64,000 nucleotides of DNA from DSUN01 sp035527715 (GCA_035527715.1 DATKZY010000199.1:66962-130961); one strand, 5' to 3'; shown: positions 40,200 to 49,129, numbered from the stretch's first letter. Made by a program: numbers and translations. Notes: a model not told the origin generated them from the sequence alone.

Positions 40200-42503
40200 A
40201 TGGTCCGCGAGTTGAGCGTGCTGCCGAGCTTCGAGCCCGAGGTGGTGGAGCTTGGGCAGATTCCCGTCTACCAGTACCGCCGCACGCTGGAGCAGGAGCT
40301 TGCCGACGGCCGCCTCACCGCCGACGAGGTGAAGCGGTATCTCGAATACATGATGGCCATCCGCGCGTTCGAAGAGATGATCATGGCCGTCCGCAACCAG
40401 GCCTACGACGCGATCAAGGGGCTGGACTTCGAGTATCGCGGCCCCACGCACCTCTCGATCGGCCAGGAGGCCACGAGCGTGGGCGGGTGCGCCGCCCTCG
40501 GCTTGACGGACTATATCACGAGCACGCACCGCGGCCACGGCGACGGCATCGCCAAGGGCTGCTTCGCCGTCCAGCAGCGCGACGCGGCAACGCTCCGCAA
40601 GGTGCTCGGCCTGTCGGACACGGAGAAGCTGGACGACGCGGCGCTGCGCGAGCGGGCGCTCGAGCACCACCTGTTCCGCACGGCGGCCGAGCTGTTCGGG
40701 CGCGACGCCGGCTACTGTCGAGGCCGCGGCGGCGGGATGCACATCGCCGACTTCAGCGTGGGCCACCTGGGGGCCAACGCCATCGTGGGCGGCAGCATCG
40801 GCATCGGCGCGGGGGCGGGAATGTCCGCCCGCTACCGCGCGAACGGCCACGTGTGCCTCTGCTTCGCGGGCGACGGCGCCTACTGCAACGGCATCTCGTT
40901 CGAGTCGCTCAACATCGCCTCGATGGGGCAGTTCACCAACGAGCTGGCCGCCCGCCCCTTCGGCGTGCCCACCATCTTCGCGATCGTGAACAACCAGTAC
41001 GCCATGACGGGACAGGTCGCGGGCGAGGTCACCGGCGTGGACCACATGGCCCGCCGCGGCGCGGCCTTCCGGCCCGACAACCTCCACGCCGAGGTGATCA
41101 ACGGCATGGACGCCTTGGCCGTGCTCGACGGCATCCGCCGGGCGGCGGAGCTGGCGCGCGAGGGCAAGGGGCCGGTCGTGCGCGAGCTGGTGACCTATCG
41201 CTACCAGGGCCACTCGCTGAGCGACCCGCGCACCGAGTACCGCAGCAAGGAAGAGGAGGCGGCCTGGCGCGAGATTGACCCCATCGTGAAGCTCTCGGGC
41301 CAGCTCGTCGAGGCGGGCGTGTGCACGAAGGACGAGATCGCGGCGATGCACGAGCGGGTCGAGGCCCGCCAGGGCCGCGCCACGCGCCGCGCCGCCGAGG
41401 CCCCCGAGCCGAAGGCCGAGGACGTGTTGGTGTTCATGTACAGCGACGGCACGTCGGACACGGTGCCCGCCGAGGCGAAGGCCCCCCGCCAGCTTGCGGC
41501 GCCCTCCCCCATCGCCCGCAAGGACGGCAAGATCACGTTCAAGGAGGCCATCAAGGAGGCCCTCATCGAGGAGATGGTGCGCGACAACCGCGTGATCTTC
41601 TACGGCGAGGACGTGGCCGACTACGGCGGGGCGTTCAAGGTCACGAAGGGGCTGATTGACATCTTCGGGCGCGACCGCGTGTTCAACACCTCGATCTCCG
41701 AAGCGGCCATCATCGGCACCGCGGTCGGCGCGGCGATGACCGGGCTGCGGCCGGTGGTCGAGCTGATGTACTCCGACTTCGAGTACCAGGCGGGCGACCA
41801 GATTTACAACCAGGCCGCGAAGTGGTCGTACATGTCGGGCGGCAGCCTCGCCGTGCCCATCGTCATCCGCTCGTCGGTCGGCGCGGGCAAGGGCTACGGC
41901 GGGCAGCACTCGCAGGCCCTCGAATCGCACTCCACGCACACGCCGGGCATCAAGGTCGTGTTCCCCTCGACGCCCTGCGACGTGAAGGGGCTGCTGAAGA
42001 CGGCCATCCGCGACGACAATCCCGTGATGTTCTGCGAGAGCCAGGCGCTCTACAACGAGGCCGGCGAGGTGCCCGCCGAGGACTACACGGTGCCCTTCGG
42101 CTCCGCCGCCATCCGCCGCGAGGGCGGCGACCTCACGATCGTGGCCTGGGGCAAGGTGGCCCTCGACGTCCTCAAGGCCGCGGGGGTCCTGGAGGCCGAG
42201 CACAAGATTGCCGCGGAGGTCATTGACCCCCGCACGCTCATCCCGTTCGACCTCGACACCGTGCTGCGATCGGTGCGGAAGACGGGGCGGGCCATCGTGG
42301 CCTCGCAGGCCTGTCGCACGGGGAGCTACACGGGCGAGGTCGCCTCGCAGATCCAGGAGCAAGCGTTCGACTACCTCGACGCCCCGGTCGGCCGCATCGG
42401 CGCGCTCGACGGCGTGTCCCCGCAGTCCTACGTCCTCGAGCAGGCATACCTGCCGAGCGTCGCCACCATCGTGGCGGCGGCCCGGAAGCTCGTGGGACGC
42501 TGA
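40200..42503 (+). CDS. Fused 2-oxoacid dehydrogenase E1 (alpha-beta)
   Basis: 767 aa from ATG 40200 with TGGAGGA about six bases upstream. ThDP enzyme that decarboxylates a 2-oxoacid and passes the acyl group to lipoyl-E2; cytoplasmic. The alpha part (about 1-400) shows GPTHLSIGQEATSVG, RGHGDGIAKG, YCRGRGGGMHI and the ThDP motif GDGAYCNGISFESLN..VNNQYAMTGQ (about 224-271). After a linker the beta part (about 438-767) shows ITFKEAIKEALIEEM, VIFYGEDVADYGGAF, RVFNTSISEAAIIGTAVGAA, SSVGAGKGYGGQHSQALES and the C-terminal RTLIPFD. Alpha and beta are usually separate genes. No E2 or E3 gene is adjacent, so pyruvate, branched-chain or acetoin specificity cannot be decided. Confidence 0.9.
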   Translation: MVRELSVLPSFEPEVVELGQIPVYQYRRTLEQELADGRLTADEVKRYLEYMMAIRAFEEMIMAVRNQAYDAIKGLDFEYRGPTHLSIGQEATSVGGCAALGLTDYITSTHRGHGDGIAKGCFAVQQRDAATLRKVLGLSDTEKLDDAALRERALEHHLFRTAAELFGRDAGYCRGRGGGMHIADFSVGHLGANAIVGGSIGIGAGAGMSARYRANGHVCLCFAGDGAYCNGISFESLNIASMGQFTNELAARPFGVPTIFAIVNNQYAMTGQVAGEVTGVDHMARRGAAFRPDNLHAEVINGMDALAVLDGIRRAAELAREGKGPVVRELVTYRYQGHSLSDPRTEYRSKEEEAAWREIDPIVKLSGQLVEAGVCTKDEIAAMHERVEARQGRATRRAAEAPEPKAEDVLVFMYSDGTSDTVPAEAKAPRQLAAPSPIARKDGKITFKEAIKEALIEEMVRDNRVIFYGEDVADYGGAFKVTKGLIDIFGRDRVFNTSISEAAIIGTAVGAAMTGLRPVVELMYSDFEYQAGDQIYNQAAKWSYMSGGSLAVPIVIRSSVGAGKGYGGQHSQALESHSTHTPGIKVVFPSTPCDVKGLLKTAIRDDNPVMFCESQALYNEAGEVPAEDYTVPFGSAAIRREGGDLTIVAWGKVALDVLKAAGVLEAEHKIAAEVIDPRTLIPFDLDTVLRSVRKTGRAIVASQACRTGSYTGEVASQIQEQAFDYLDAPVGRIGALDGVSPQSYVLEQAYLPSVATIVAAARKLVGR

Positions 42504-42504
42504 G

Positions 42505-42582
42505 TGGCAAAAGACACCCGCCGTCTTTTGCCGTCCACGGCCCTCCGGGTGCTTCGAACGAAGGACAGCGGGTGTCTTTTCC
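42505..42582. repeat. Three-arm inverted repeat between E1 and SWIM genes
   Basis: GGCAAAAGAC (42506-42515) pairs with GTCTTTTGCC (42523-42532) in a short hairpin; the overlapping arm AAAAGACACCCGC (42509-42521) pairs instead with GCGGGTGTCTTTT (42568-42580). The two folds exclude each other. Either a mobile palindrome or an RNA switch/terminator; only 3 bases after the E1 stop. Confidence 0.7.
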
Positions 42583-42607
42583 CGTGCCGCTGAGAGAGGA
42601 GTCCGAC

Positions 42608-43048
42608 ATGCCGGAGGAGTCGGCCAGCTTCCACCGCCTGATGCCGCTGACGGCGGCGCAGTTGGAGGCGGCGTCCGACCCGCAAGCCTATCGGCAGGCG
42701 GTGCGCTACGCCCAGAGCGCCCACGTGGTGGACCGGTTGCGGATCGGCGCGGCCCTGAGCGCGCGATTCCACGGCACGCGGGGCATCTACACGACGCGGA
42801 TAGACGTGAGCGGCCGCGCCTTCCAGTTCGAGTGCACCTGCCCCCTGGGCGGGAAGCGCGAGGCGTGCAAGCACGTCATCGCCCTGGGCCTCGCCTGGCT
42901 CGATACGCCGGACACCTTCCACGACCTCGACGTGACGCTGGCCCGGCTTTCGCACATGACGAAGGGCGACCTCATCACGCTGCTGCGGCAGGCGGCCCAG
43001 CGCCTGCCCGAGCTGATCGCGCTGCTCGACCGCCCCCGGCGCGAGTGA
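42608..43048 (+). CDS. Small SWIM zinc-finger protein
   Basis: 146 aa from ATG 42608 (GAGAGGAG about 8 bases upstream). RAFQFECTCPLGGKREACKH gives the SWIM zinc site CxC..CxH in the middle of the protein; SWIM domains bind DNA or proteins. The N-terminal half (AAQLEAASDPQAYRQAVRYAQS) and C-terminal half (RLSHMTKGDLITLLRQAAQR) look helical. Bacterial SWIM proteins often accompany SNF2 helicases or MoxR ATPases, but none is nearby. The link to the E1 gene upstream may be only positional. Confidence 0.75.
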   Translation: MPEESASFHRLMPLTAAQLEAASDPQAYRQAVRYAQSAHVVDRLRIGAALSARFHGTRGIYTTRIDVSGRAFQFECTCPLGGKREACKHVIALGLAWLDTPDTFHDLDVTLARLSHMTKGDLITLLRQAAQRLPELIALLDRPRRE

Positions 43049-43070
43049 CGGCGAGACGGAGGGCAGCCCG

Positions 43071-43274
43071 ATGGCACGCACGCTCCTCCCCCTTGGCCTC
43101 CTGGTCTTCTCCTTGGCTGCGCCCCACCTGAGCGCTGCACCGGCAGTTGGCGACCCGCCAGCGCCGGACGTGAGCGCTCTGCCTGGGGCTCCCAAGGGCT
43201 TCCGGATGGTCATGCGCGGTGAGGAGCTGATGGCCCTGCGGCCGGCTGTGAAGCGCCTCCACGCGCCTCCCTGA
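43071..43274 (+). CDS. Small secreted hypothetical protein
   Basis: 67 aa from ATG 43071, GGAGG upstream. The first 23 residues (TLLPLGLLVFSLAAPHLSAA) are a signal peptide; the mature part of about 44 residues (VGDPPAPDVSALPGAPKGFR..) has no recognisable domain. It follows the SWIM gene by 22 bases. It could be a real small exported protein or the remnant of a longer gene. Confidence 0.45.
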   Translation: MARTLLPLGLLVFSLAAPHLSAAPAVGDPPAPDVSALPGAPKGFRMVMRGEELMALRPAVKRLHAPP

Positions 43275-43317
43275 GGCCCCCTTGGGCGCAGAGGCCCCCC
43301 GCTTTCCGGGGTCACTG

Positions 43318-43677
43318 TCAGTCCGCGGGCATGGGACGGATGCGGTAGTGCCAATCATCGGCCGTGGTGAACCGGCCGGAGAGCTTGTCGCCGGCCCGCG
43401 CCAGGAGAGCGCCGACCACGCGGATGCGGTTGGGCGTCCCCTCGTCACGAAGCCGCAACAGGATGATCCCCTGGCGCGCCTTGCGCGAGCGAAAGGCGAG
43501 TTCACCGAAGTCCTTGTCGTTGGTCACCACAATCCGCCGCTCGGCCTCGGCGCGGGCCAGGATGACGTCGTCAGCAGCGGCAGGCATCGCGTCGTCGGCA
43601 CTGAGCACGTCGTGGCCCAGGGAGCGCAGGAACTCCGCGACCCGTGTGCCCGTGGAGGCATCCACCATGAATCTCAT
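43318..43677 (-). CDS. DUF5615 PIN-like protein (putative toxin)
   Basis: 119 aa. FMVDASTGTRVAEFLRSLGHDV at the N-terminus, DDVILARAEAERRIVVTNDKDFGELAF in the middle and ITLLRL-like GIILLRLRDEG give the Mut7-C/DUF5615 PIN-like fold, with acidic residues D6, D36 and D56/D58 placed as in PIN nucleases. Such proteins are the toxin half of DUF433/DUF5615 pairs and are predicted RNases. It starts three bases after the DUF433 stop and shares its promoter. Confidence 0.82.
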   Translation of the reverse strand: MRFMVDASTGTRVAEFLRSLGHDVLSADDAMPAAADDVILARAEAERRIVVTNDKDFGELAFRSRKARQGIILLRLRDEGTPNRIRVVGALLARAGDKLSGRFTTADDWHYRIRPMPAD

Positions 43678-43680
43678 GGG

Positions 43681-43929
43681 CTAGACCCGGACGAGGGAGT
43701 CGAGGGGGGCCACTTCCTCGCCGGCAAGGACTTCGGCAGCGTAGGCCAGGGCGGCGCCGATGTCGTCACGCGTCAGGCGGGGGTACTCGGCGAGGATGTC
43801 GGCCTCGGGGATGCCTTGTGCCAGCATGCGCACGATCAGCTCGACGGGGATCCGTGTGCCCCGGATCACTGGCTTGCCCACCATCACGCGGGGGTCGAGG
43901 TTGATGCGCTGCGCGAACCTCTGTTCCAT
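43681..43929 (-). CDS. DUF433 antitoxin-like protein
   Basis: 82 aa. The family core is plain: RINLDPRVMVGKPVIRGTRIPVELIVRMLAQGIPEADILAEYPRLTRDDIGAALAYAAE (helix-turn-helix-like, VapB-type). It is the antitoxin partner of the downstream DUF5615 gene and probably binds its own promoter. First gene of a two-gene operon. Confidence 0.85.
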   Translation of the reverse strand: MEQRFAQRINLDPRVMVGKPVIRGTRIPVELIVRMLAQGIPEADILAEYPRLTRDDIGAALAYAAEVLAGEEVAPLDSLVRV

Positions 43930-43971
43930 CGGTCTCGCACTCCGCGAATTCTAGCGATCGCCTCCCAGGTC

Positions 43972-44001
43972 AGTATACCTCTGCCAGGGTCGGATTGTCA
44001 A
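43972..44001 (-). promoter_or_regulatory. Near-consensus promoter for the DUF433/DUF5615 pair
   Basis: Minus strand TTGACA (43996-44001), 18 bases, TATACT (43972-43977); the strongest promoter match in the window, as expected for an autoregulated toxin-antitoxin operon. Leader of about 36 bases. Confidence 0.65.
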
Positions 44002-44033
44002 CCGGATGTGACGAAGCGCGTAGCGACCCACCC

Positions 44034-46526
44034 CTACTCGATCGGGCCTTCGGCCTCGGCGGCGAAGCGGAGGTCCACACGGACCACCCGGCGGTTCATG
44101 GCGTCGGCCACGTAGAGGCGACCTTTCTCGATCTGGCCCGCGCTGACGGCCATCGGCCAGCCGAGGGGGATCGCCGGCTCGGGCAGCGGGCTCTTCGGGC
44201 CGGCGGAGTCGGGGTTGCCGTAGTAGCCGAACCGCAGGATCTCGTTGCCCGCGTTGTCCACGATAGCCACGTAGTAGTCGAGCCCGTTCGGAATGTATAG
44301 GCGGCCCCAGGGGTCGAGGTCGAAGCGCGCCTCCTTGCACACGCAGCCGCCCTCGACCTGCGGGGAAAGGATGGGGTAAGCGGTGAGGCCACCCTTGACG
44401 AAGTTGCCCACGTGACTCTTCGCCCAGGCAATGCCCTTACCGTCCGGCTCCTCGCCCTTCTCGAGCTTCACGTAGCCGCCGCCCTCGGGGCCGAACTTGA
44501 CGACGGCGCCTTTGGTGAGCCGCTTGTCGCCGGCGGCAGCCGAGCCGGCCGGGGCGCCGTGGAGGCCGACGTAGAGGTTGCCCGCCGCGTCCACGCACAG
44601 CCCGCCGCCCTGGGGGTCGGTCGGCCCCACAATCCCGTCGGCGGGGCCGGCGTGCTTCTCGGCCTGGCCCGCCGCGTCCCACACGTTGACGAAGTACTTG
44701 CACCAGTCGAACATGTTGTGGACGTAGATTCGGCCGTTGGGGGCGACCCAGAGGCCCTTGTTGCACCAGCCGTGGCCGTAGCGGCCGTAGACGTCCTTGC
44801 CCGTCGTCGTCAGCGTGGTGGTGTTCTTGCCAGTCGCGGGGAAGGGCACGGGCTTGAAGTCGCGGTCGAAGCGGGCGACCAGCTCGTGCCAGCCCTGCTG
44901 GCCGTAGATGTAGAGGTTGCCGTCGGGGCCGTAGGCAAGCTCCATGCCCTTGAGCGGGAAGGGCTTCCTTTCGCCCGTCAGGCCGTCGCAGCGGACGAGT
45001 CCGCTCCAGCCGTCGCTGACCACGATGTCGTCGGAGAGGGGGTCGGCCCAGACCTTGACGACGGCCTCGGGCATCACGGCCTCCTCGCCGCCGAGCTTGC
45101 CGGTGACCACGAGTTCCTTCCCGCGGTCCTCGATGCGGGTCACGCCGTCGGCCTTCATCCCTCTGCCCTCGGGGTGAATGGCCTCCTGGCACACGTTGCT
45201 GAGCCAGATCACGGCAGGGTCTTGCGTGGCGTCCACCGCCATCGAGGGGGCGTTGAGGCCGCCCAGGGTCAGCTCGGCCAGCACTCGCCCGTCCTTCCAC
45301 CCGGACAGCTTGAGCACCTTGACCTCGTTCACACTCTTGTAGCCGTTGACGATGCGGCGGGTGGTGACGTAGATTTCCTGCCCCTTTGGGCTGAGGGCCA
45401 CGAGGTCGGGCCATTCGACGGCGGTCGAGCCGAGCAACTTGCCGCCCGCGTCGTAGACGGCGAGCCGCTGGTTCACGCGGTCGCAGGCGTAGACCCGCCC
45501 CTCCTTGTCCACGGCGAGGCCGTGGAGGGCGCTGAGGCCGTTCTTGCGGCCCCAGTTGGTGTAGTGGTACCAGCCGTTCTTCTCCTTCGCCCAGAAGTTG
45601 TCGGCGGGCACGTCAATCTGGAGGAAGGGCGAGCGCTCGCCCGTCGCGGGGTCCACCTTGAAGACCTGGCCGTCGGCGACCTTTCGGCTCTCGTGATACC
45701 AGCCGGCGAGGCAGAGGCTCTTGCCGTCGGGCGACGCGGCCCAGCAGATCGGCCCCTGGGCCGGCGGCGCAGGCGACTTCGTGCCGCCCCAGGCGATGCA
45801 GGCGCCGTCGGCGGTGCGGATGCGGCACAACTCGCCGCGGCCATTCGTGAGCCACAAGACGCCATTCTGCACGCGGTTCCCGATGAAGCCGCCGATGGCG
45901 TCGCGGTGGATCCAGGGAAGCAGCGCGTTGTACTGCGGCGGACTGAGCTTCTCGTCGCGAAGCTCCTGCTTGCCGAAGCCCTCCACGTCGGCCGGCTTCA
46001 CGTTCGCGGGATAGGGGTAGATCGTCCGCAGGTACTTGCCCACCCGATCGAAGGCCTTGATGGTGAAGACGTTCCCGCCGTAGCCGCCGCCCGTGGCGAC
46101 GAGGACCTCGCCCGTCTCGTCGGTGGCGAGGCCGTAGACCTTGCTGCCGAGGATCGCGGGGTCGCCGAGCGCGGCGCCGAATGTCGCCTGTGTGCCGAGG
46201 CGCACCCGGGCCTTGAAGGGTCCGCCCTTGGCCGGCTTGCCCAGATCGTCGCAGCCGTCCCACTCGATGCTCTGCGCCAGCCCGGGCTTCAGTGGCGCCG
46301 GCGGCGCCTTCGGCCCGCCGAGCACGCCGGCGGCCAGGTGCCTCACCACGCCGCCCTTCGCATCGAGCACGGTCACCTCGGCATCCGTCGGCGCGGAGGC
46401 CGCGAAGGCGATGGCCACCTTGTCCGCTGCTCGCACGGCTTTCGGCGGCGAGGCGAATTCGACTTCGCCGGCCAGCGCGACAGCCACGAGGAGCAACATG
46501 CACGCAGGAGTCTGCACGTGTCTCAT
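44034..46526 (-). CDS. Secreted FlgD-Ig/NHL protein with CxC motif, paralogue 7
   Basis: 830 aa from ATG 46526, which overlaps the stop of the GH123-like copy 2 gene (TGATG); GTG 46529 is an alternative. Signal peptide CMLLLVAVALAGE. FlgD-like Ig domain with DAEVTVLDAKGGVVRHLAAG and IEWDGCDDLGKPAKG. Propeller blades include GLATDETGEVLVATG, GLAVDKEGRVYACDRVNQRLAVY and CVDAAGNLYVGLHG. Signature GGCVCKEARFDLDPWGRLYI is intact except DLD for DVD; the tail FAAEAEGPIE has Gly where five siblings have Cys. It is the last gene of the second secretome operon and the only paralogue outside the first. Confidence 0.75.
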   Translation of the reverse strand: MRHVQTPACMLLLVAVALAGEVEFASPPKAVRAADKVAIAFAASAPTDAEVTVLDAKGGVVRHLAAGVLGGPKAPPAPLKPGLAQSIEWDGCDDLGKPAKGGPFKARVRLGTQATFGAALGDPAILGSKVYGLATDETGEVLVATGGGYGGNVFTIKAFDRVGKYLRTIYPYPANVKPADVEGFGKQELRDEKLSPPQYNALLPWIHRDAIGGFIGNRVQNGVLWLTNGRGELCRIRTADGACIAWGGTKSPAPPAQGPICWAASPDGKSLCLAGWYHESRKVADGQVFKVDPATGERSPFLQIDVPADNFWAKEKNGWYHYTNWGRKNGLSALHGLAVDKEGRVYACDRVNQRLAVYDAGGKLLGSTAVEWPDLVALSPKGQEIYVTTRRIVNGYKSVNEVKVLKLSGWKDGRVLAELTLGGLNAPSMAVDATQDPAVIWLSNVCQEAIHPEGRGMKADGVTRIEDRGKELVVTGKLGGEEAVMPEAVVKVWADPLSDDIVVSDGWSGLVRCDGLTGERKPFPLKGMELAYGPDGNLYIYGQQGWHELVARFDRDFKPVPFPATGKNTTTLTTTGKDVYGRYGHGWCNKGLWVAPNGRIYVHNMFDWCKYFVNVWDAAGQAEKHAGPADGIVGPTDPQGGGLCVDAAGNLYVGLHGAPAGSAAAGDKRLTKGAVVKFGPEGGGYVKLEKGEEPDGKGIAWAKSHVGNFVKGGLTAYPILSPQVEGGCVCKEARFDLDPWGRLYIPNGLDYYVAIVDNAGNEILRFGYYGNPDSAGPKSPLPEPAIPLGWPMAVSAGQIEKGRLYVADAMNRRVVRVDLRFAAEAEGPIE

Positions 46527-49129
46527 CACTTCGCCCCCAGCTTGTTGGCCGCTTCTGCGGCGCAGGTGAACAACTCGTGGCGGAACGGCTCGCTATCGGC
46601 AAGCTCGTAGCCCACGGCTCCGATGCAGGCGGCGCGAATGCGCCAGGCACGCTCGTCGAGGGCCTTCTGGAGCTTCCGGGCCAGCTCGTCGCCCAGCTTG
46701 GCCCGCTGAGCGGGGTCGAGGAGCGCGCGCTCGAGGAAGATGCGTGCTTCGGCCTCGAGCATGCCCTCGCGGACGTTCTCGAAGCGCTCGGTGGGGATCG
46801 GCCCGTCCGGCCCGGGGGCCACGAGGTTCTCCGTCGCCCGGTCAATGTTGAGCTGGTCCCAACAGGGCGGGTAGCGCGCGGCAACGGTGGCGGAGTGCTT
46901 CACGCCGCCGCGAATGCTGTCCTTGCCCAGCACGGGCCAGAAGTCGAATCCTGCGCGCCCCAGGCCGCTGTAGTTGGCCAGCAGGGCCGCTTCCACCGTG
47001 AGGCGGTAGACCCCGAGCTGCTGCGTGTGGTAGAGCGGCTGCTTGGTCGCCGGGCCGCTTGAGCGGGTGAAGAGGTCGGCCTTGTGTGCGAGCCGCCAGC
47101 CGACTTTGCGAGTGGCGTCCCACGGCAGAGCGCTCGGCGGCGGGAAGAGGTTCACGTAGACGGCCGTGTTGTAGCCGACCGGAATGCCCGCCATCTTGCT
47201 GCCGCGCGCGTCCGAGTGGGAGTTCGAGACCCACATGGTGCCCGGCATCAGCTCCTGGAACATCCTGCCCATGGCATCGGTCGGGCGATAGGCATCGCCG
47301 TTCATCCCCATCATGGCGGCGCCGAGGAGCCCACGCTTTTCGAGCCGAGCGCGCAGCTCGCGGTAGGCCGGCTCCCAGAATGCCCTGGCCGCGGGCGTGC
47401 CCAGCTCGGGCGTCTCGAGGTCCTCGGCCTTGCCCGTGGCGGGGTCGAGGCGGGTCACAAGCGGCGCCCGCCCCTTCTTCTCGCCGACGCCTGCCCAGTG
47501 GAACTCGCCGGTGTAGCGGTCCCACACGTAGAGACACACGACGTCGGGCCGCATATGCTTCTGCACCAGGTCGAGGTAGCGGTCGAACAGGGTGAAGTCG
47601 GGCTTATAGCCCTCGCCCTCCTTCACCCAGCGGACGATGCTCTGCTCGTTGCCGAAGTTCGTGCGGCAAATCATCGGGAGGAACACGTACTTGTTCCCCA
47701 GCTCCCCCAGGAGCGCAAGGGACTTGTCAATGAGGCGCCAGTGCTCCTCGGACCAGGGGGAGACCTTGTAGTGGATGGCCAGGGTGTCGGTGGACTGGAT
47801 GAGTGCCATGTGCGCGGAGAGGTCGCGGGGGTCGCACAGCGTCCAGTCGGCCACGCGGAGGAGCACGGGGGCCTCGACCGGCTTCTCGCCCTCGATGCTC
47901 AGGGTGAGCTTGCCCGTGTAGTCCCCCGGCGCGGCATCGGCAGGCACCTTGACCTTCAGCCAGATGGGCACGAGCGCGGCGGGGCCGGCTCCCTTCCCCT
48001 TCTCCGGCTGGGCGTCGCCGGGGGGCGCATCCGAAAGCGCATCCCAGAAGCCCAGGGGAGCGCGATAGCGGTTGAGAATGTAGTCGCAGCGCGTGGTGTA
48101 GAGCACTTGGGCGCACGCGGCAGGGAGCTTCGCCTTGCCCTCCCCGGCGGCAAGGTCGGAGGCAACGGCCTTCAGGCCACGAATCGGCCCGTCCGAGGTC
48201 ACCACGAGCTTCCCGGTAAACGTCCCGTTCCTCGCCCCGGGGATGACGATTGGCCCGAGCGGCTCGTTGGGGTCGCCATACTCGGCCGGCGTGAGGCGGC
48301 TCATGACGCTGGAGTTCCAGACCTGGAGGCCCGTTGGCCGCGTGGCGTTCGGCTCCACCCCCGCCTCGGCCCGAAGCTCCAGGCCCGCCAGGCCGCAGGT
48401 GCTCCAGACCGATTCGTGGTTCATGTTCTCCTTCTCCAGCCCGTTGCCGAAGTAGGGAGCGCGGTGAAGCTCGACGGCAAGGACGTTCACGCCCTTTCTC
48501 AGGGCCGGGACGGGTATCTCCACGGGCTCGATCGCTCGGATGCGCTTCTCCACGCGGTCCCGGCACTTCTTCGGGTCACTGAACTCCGCTCGGATGCACT
48601 GGCCGTCGGGCCGCAGAAAGACTTCGGGCGGATAGTCCTCAGCCAGGGTCTGTGGCGCGATGTCGCCCTTGGGCAGGTGGCCGCGGGCCACCTCCCTGCC
48701 GTTCAGGTAGGCGACGACGCCGCCGCGGTAGCCGAGCGAGAGCTTCAGGCCACGGACGCCCGCCGGGTCGTCCACCCGAAACTTGCCGCGGAGGACCAGG
48801 AGGGCGAGCGGCGGGCTGTACCCGCCGAACACCTTGAAGCCGTAATCGGTCTCCCTGCGGCGGCCACGGTCGAGTCGCCAGCGGAGCCACGTGGAGTCGT
48901 CGAAGGCCGGCTCCCTCCAGCCGTCGGGCGGCGGCTCGGTCTGGACAACGAAGCTTGGGCCATAGCTGTCGTTCGGCCCGTCCCTCAGCTCCGCGTCCTT
49001 TCGGACAAGTGGCGTCTTCCAGGTGAAGAAGGCGCGCCAGTAGCTGCACTCGTCGAGGATCACTTGTCCGGGACCGGGCGCACCGGCCCCGATGACCACG
49101 GAGAACAGATGGACGAACAGTGCGTGCAT
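46526..49129 (-). CDS. Secreted GH123/DUF4091-like protein, copy 2
   Basis: 867 aa from ATG 49129 (AGGAG about 11 bases upstream). Short signal peptide LFVHLFSVVIGAGA. It follows copy 1 in order: VILDECSYWRAFFTWKTPL, VLAVELHRAPYFGNG, LVPIWLKVKVPADAAPGDYTG, DWTLCDPRDLSAHMALIQSTDTLAIHYKVSPWSEEHWRL, AAMMGMNGDAYRPTDAMG and GLGRAGFDFWPVL. The barrel Asp in NGD aligns with the AGD of copy 1. Putative amino-sugar glycosidase, activity unproven. It sits between the FG-GAP gene and NHL paralogue 7. Confidence 0.72.
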   Translation of the reverse strand: MHALFVHLFSVVIGAGAPGPGQVILDECSYWRAFFTWKTPLVRKDAELRDGPNDSYGPSFVVQTEPPPDGWREPAFDDSTWLRWRLDRGRRRETDYGFKVFGGYSPPLALLVLRGKFRVDDPAGVRGLKLSLGYRGGVVAYLNGREVARGHLPKGDIAPQTLAEDYPPEVFLRPDGQCIRAEFSDPKKCRDRVEKRIRAIEPVEIPVPALRKGVNVLAVELHRAPYFGNGLEKENMNHESVWSTCGLAGLELRAEAGVEPNATRPTGLQVWNSSVMSRLTPAEYGDPNEPLGPIVIPGARNGTFTGKLVVTSDGPIRGLKAVASDLAAGEGKAKLPAACAQVLYTTRCDYILNRYRAPLGFWDALSDAPPGDAQPEKGKGAGPAALVPIWLKVKVPADAAPGDYTGKLTLSIEGEKPVEAPVLLRVADWTLCDPRDLSAHMALIQSTDTLAIHYKVSPWSEEHWRLIDKSLALLGELGNKYVFLPMICRTNFGNEQSIVRWVKEGEGYKPDFTLFDRYLDLVQKHMRPDVVCLYVWDRYTGEFHWAGVGEKKGRAPLVTRLDPATGKAEDLETPELGTPAARAFWEPAYRELRARLEKRGLLGAAMMGMNGDAYRPTDAMGRMFQELMPGTMWVSNSHSDARGSKMAGIPVGYNTAVYVNLFPPPSALPWDATRKVGWRLAHKADLFTRSSGPATKQPLYHTQQLGVYRLTVEAALLANYSGLGRAGFDFWPVLGKDSIRGGVKHSATVAARYPPCWDQLNIDRATENLVAPGPDGPIPTERFENVREGMLEAEARIFLERALLDPAQRAKLGDELARKLQKALDERAWRIRAACIGAVGYELADSEPFRHELFTCAAEAANKLGAK

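Noticed and set aside
43297..43311. CCCCG-CTTTC-CGGGG hairpin as a bidirectional terminator
   Set aside because: Only five base pairs and no T tract on either strand; too weak to list as a feature.
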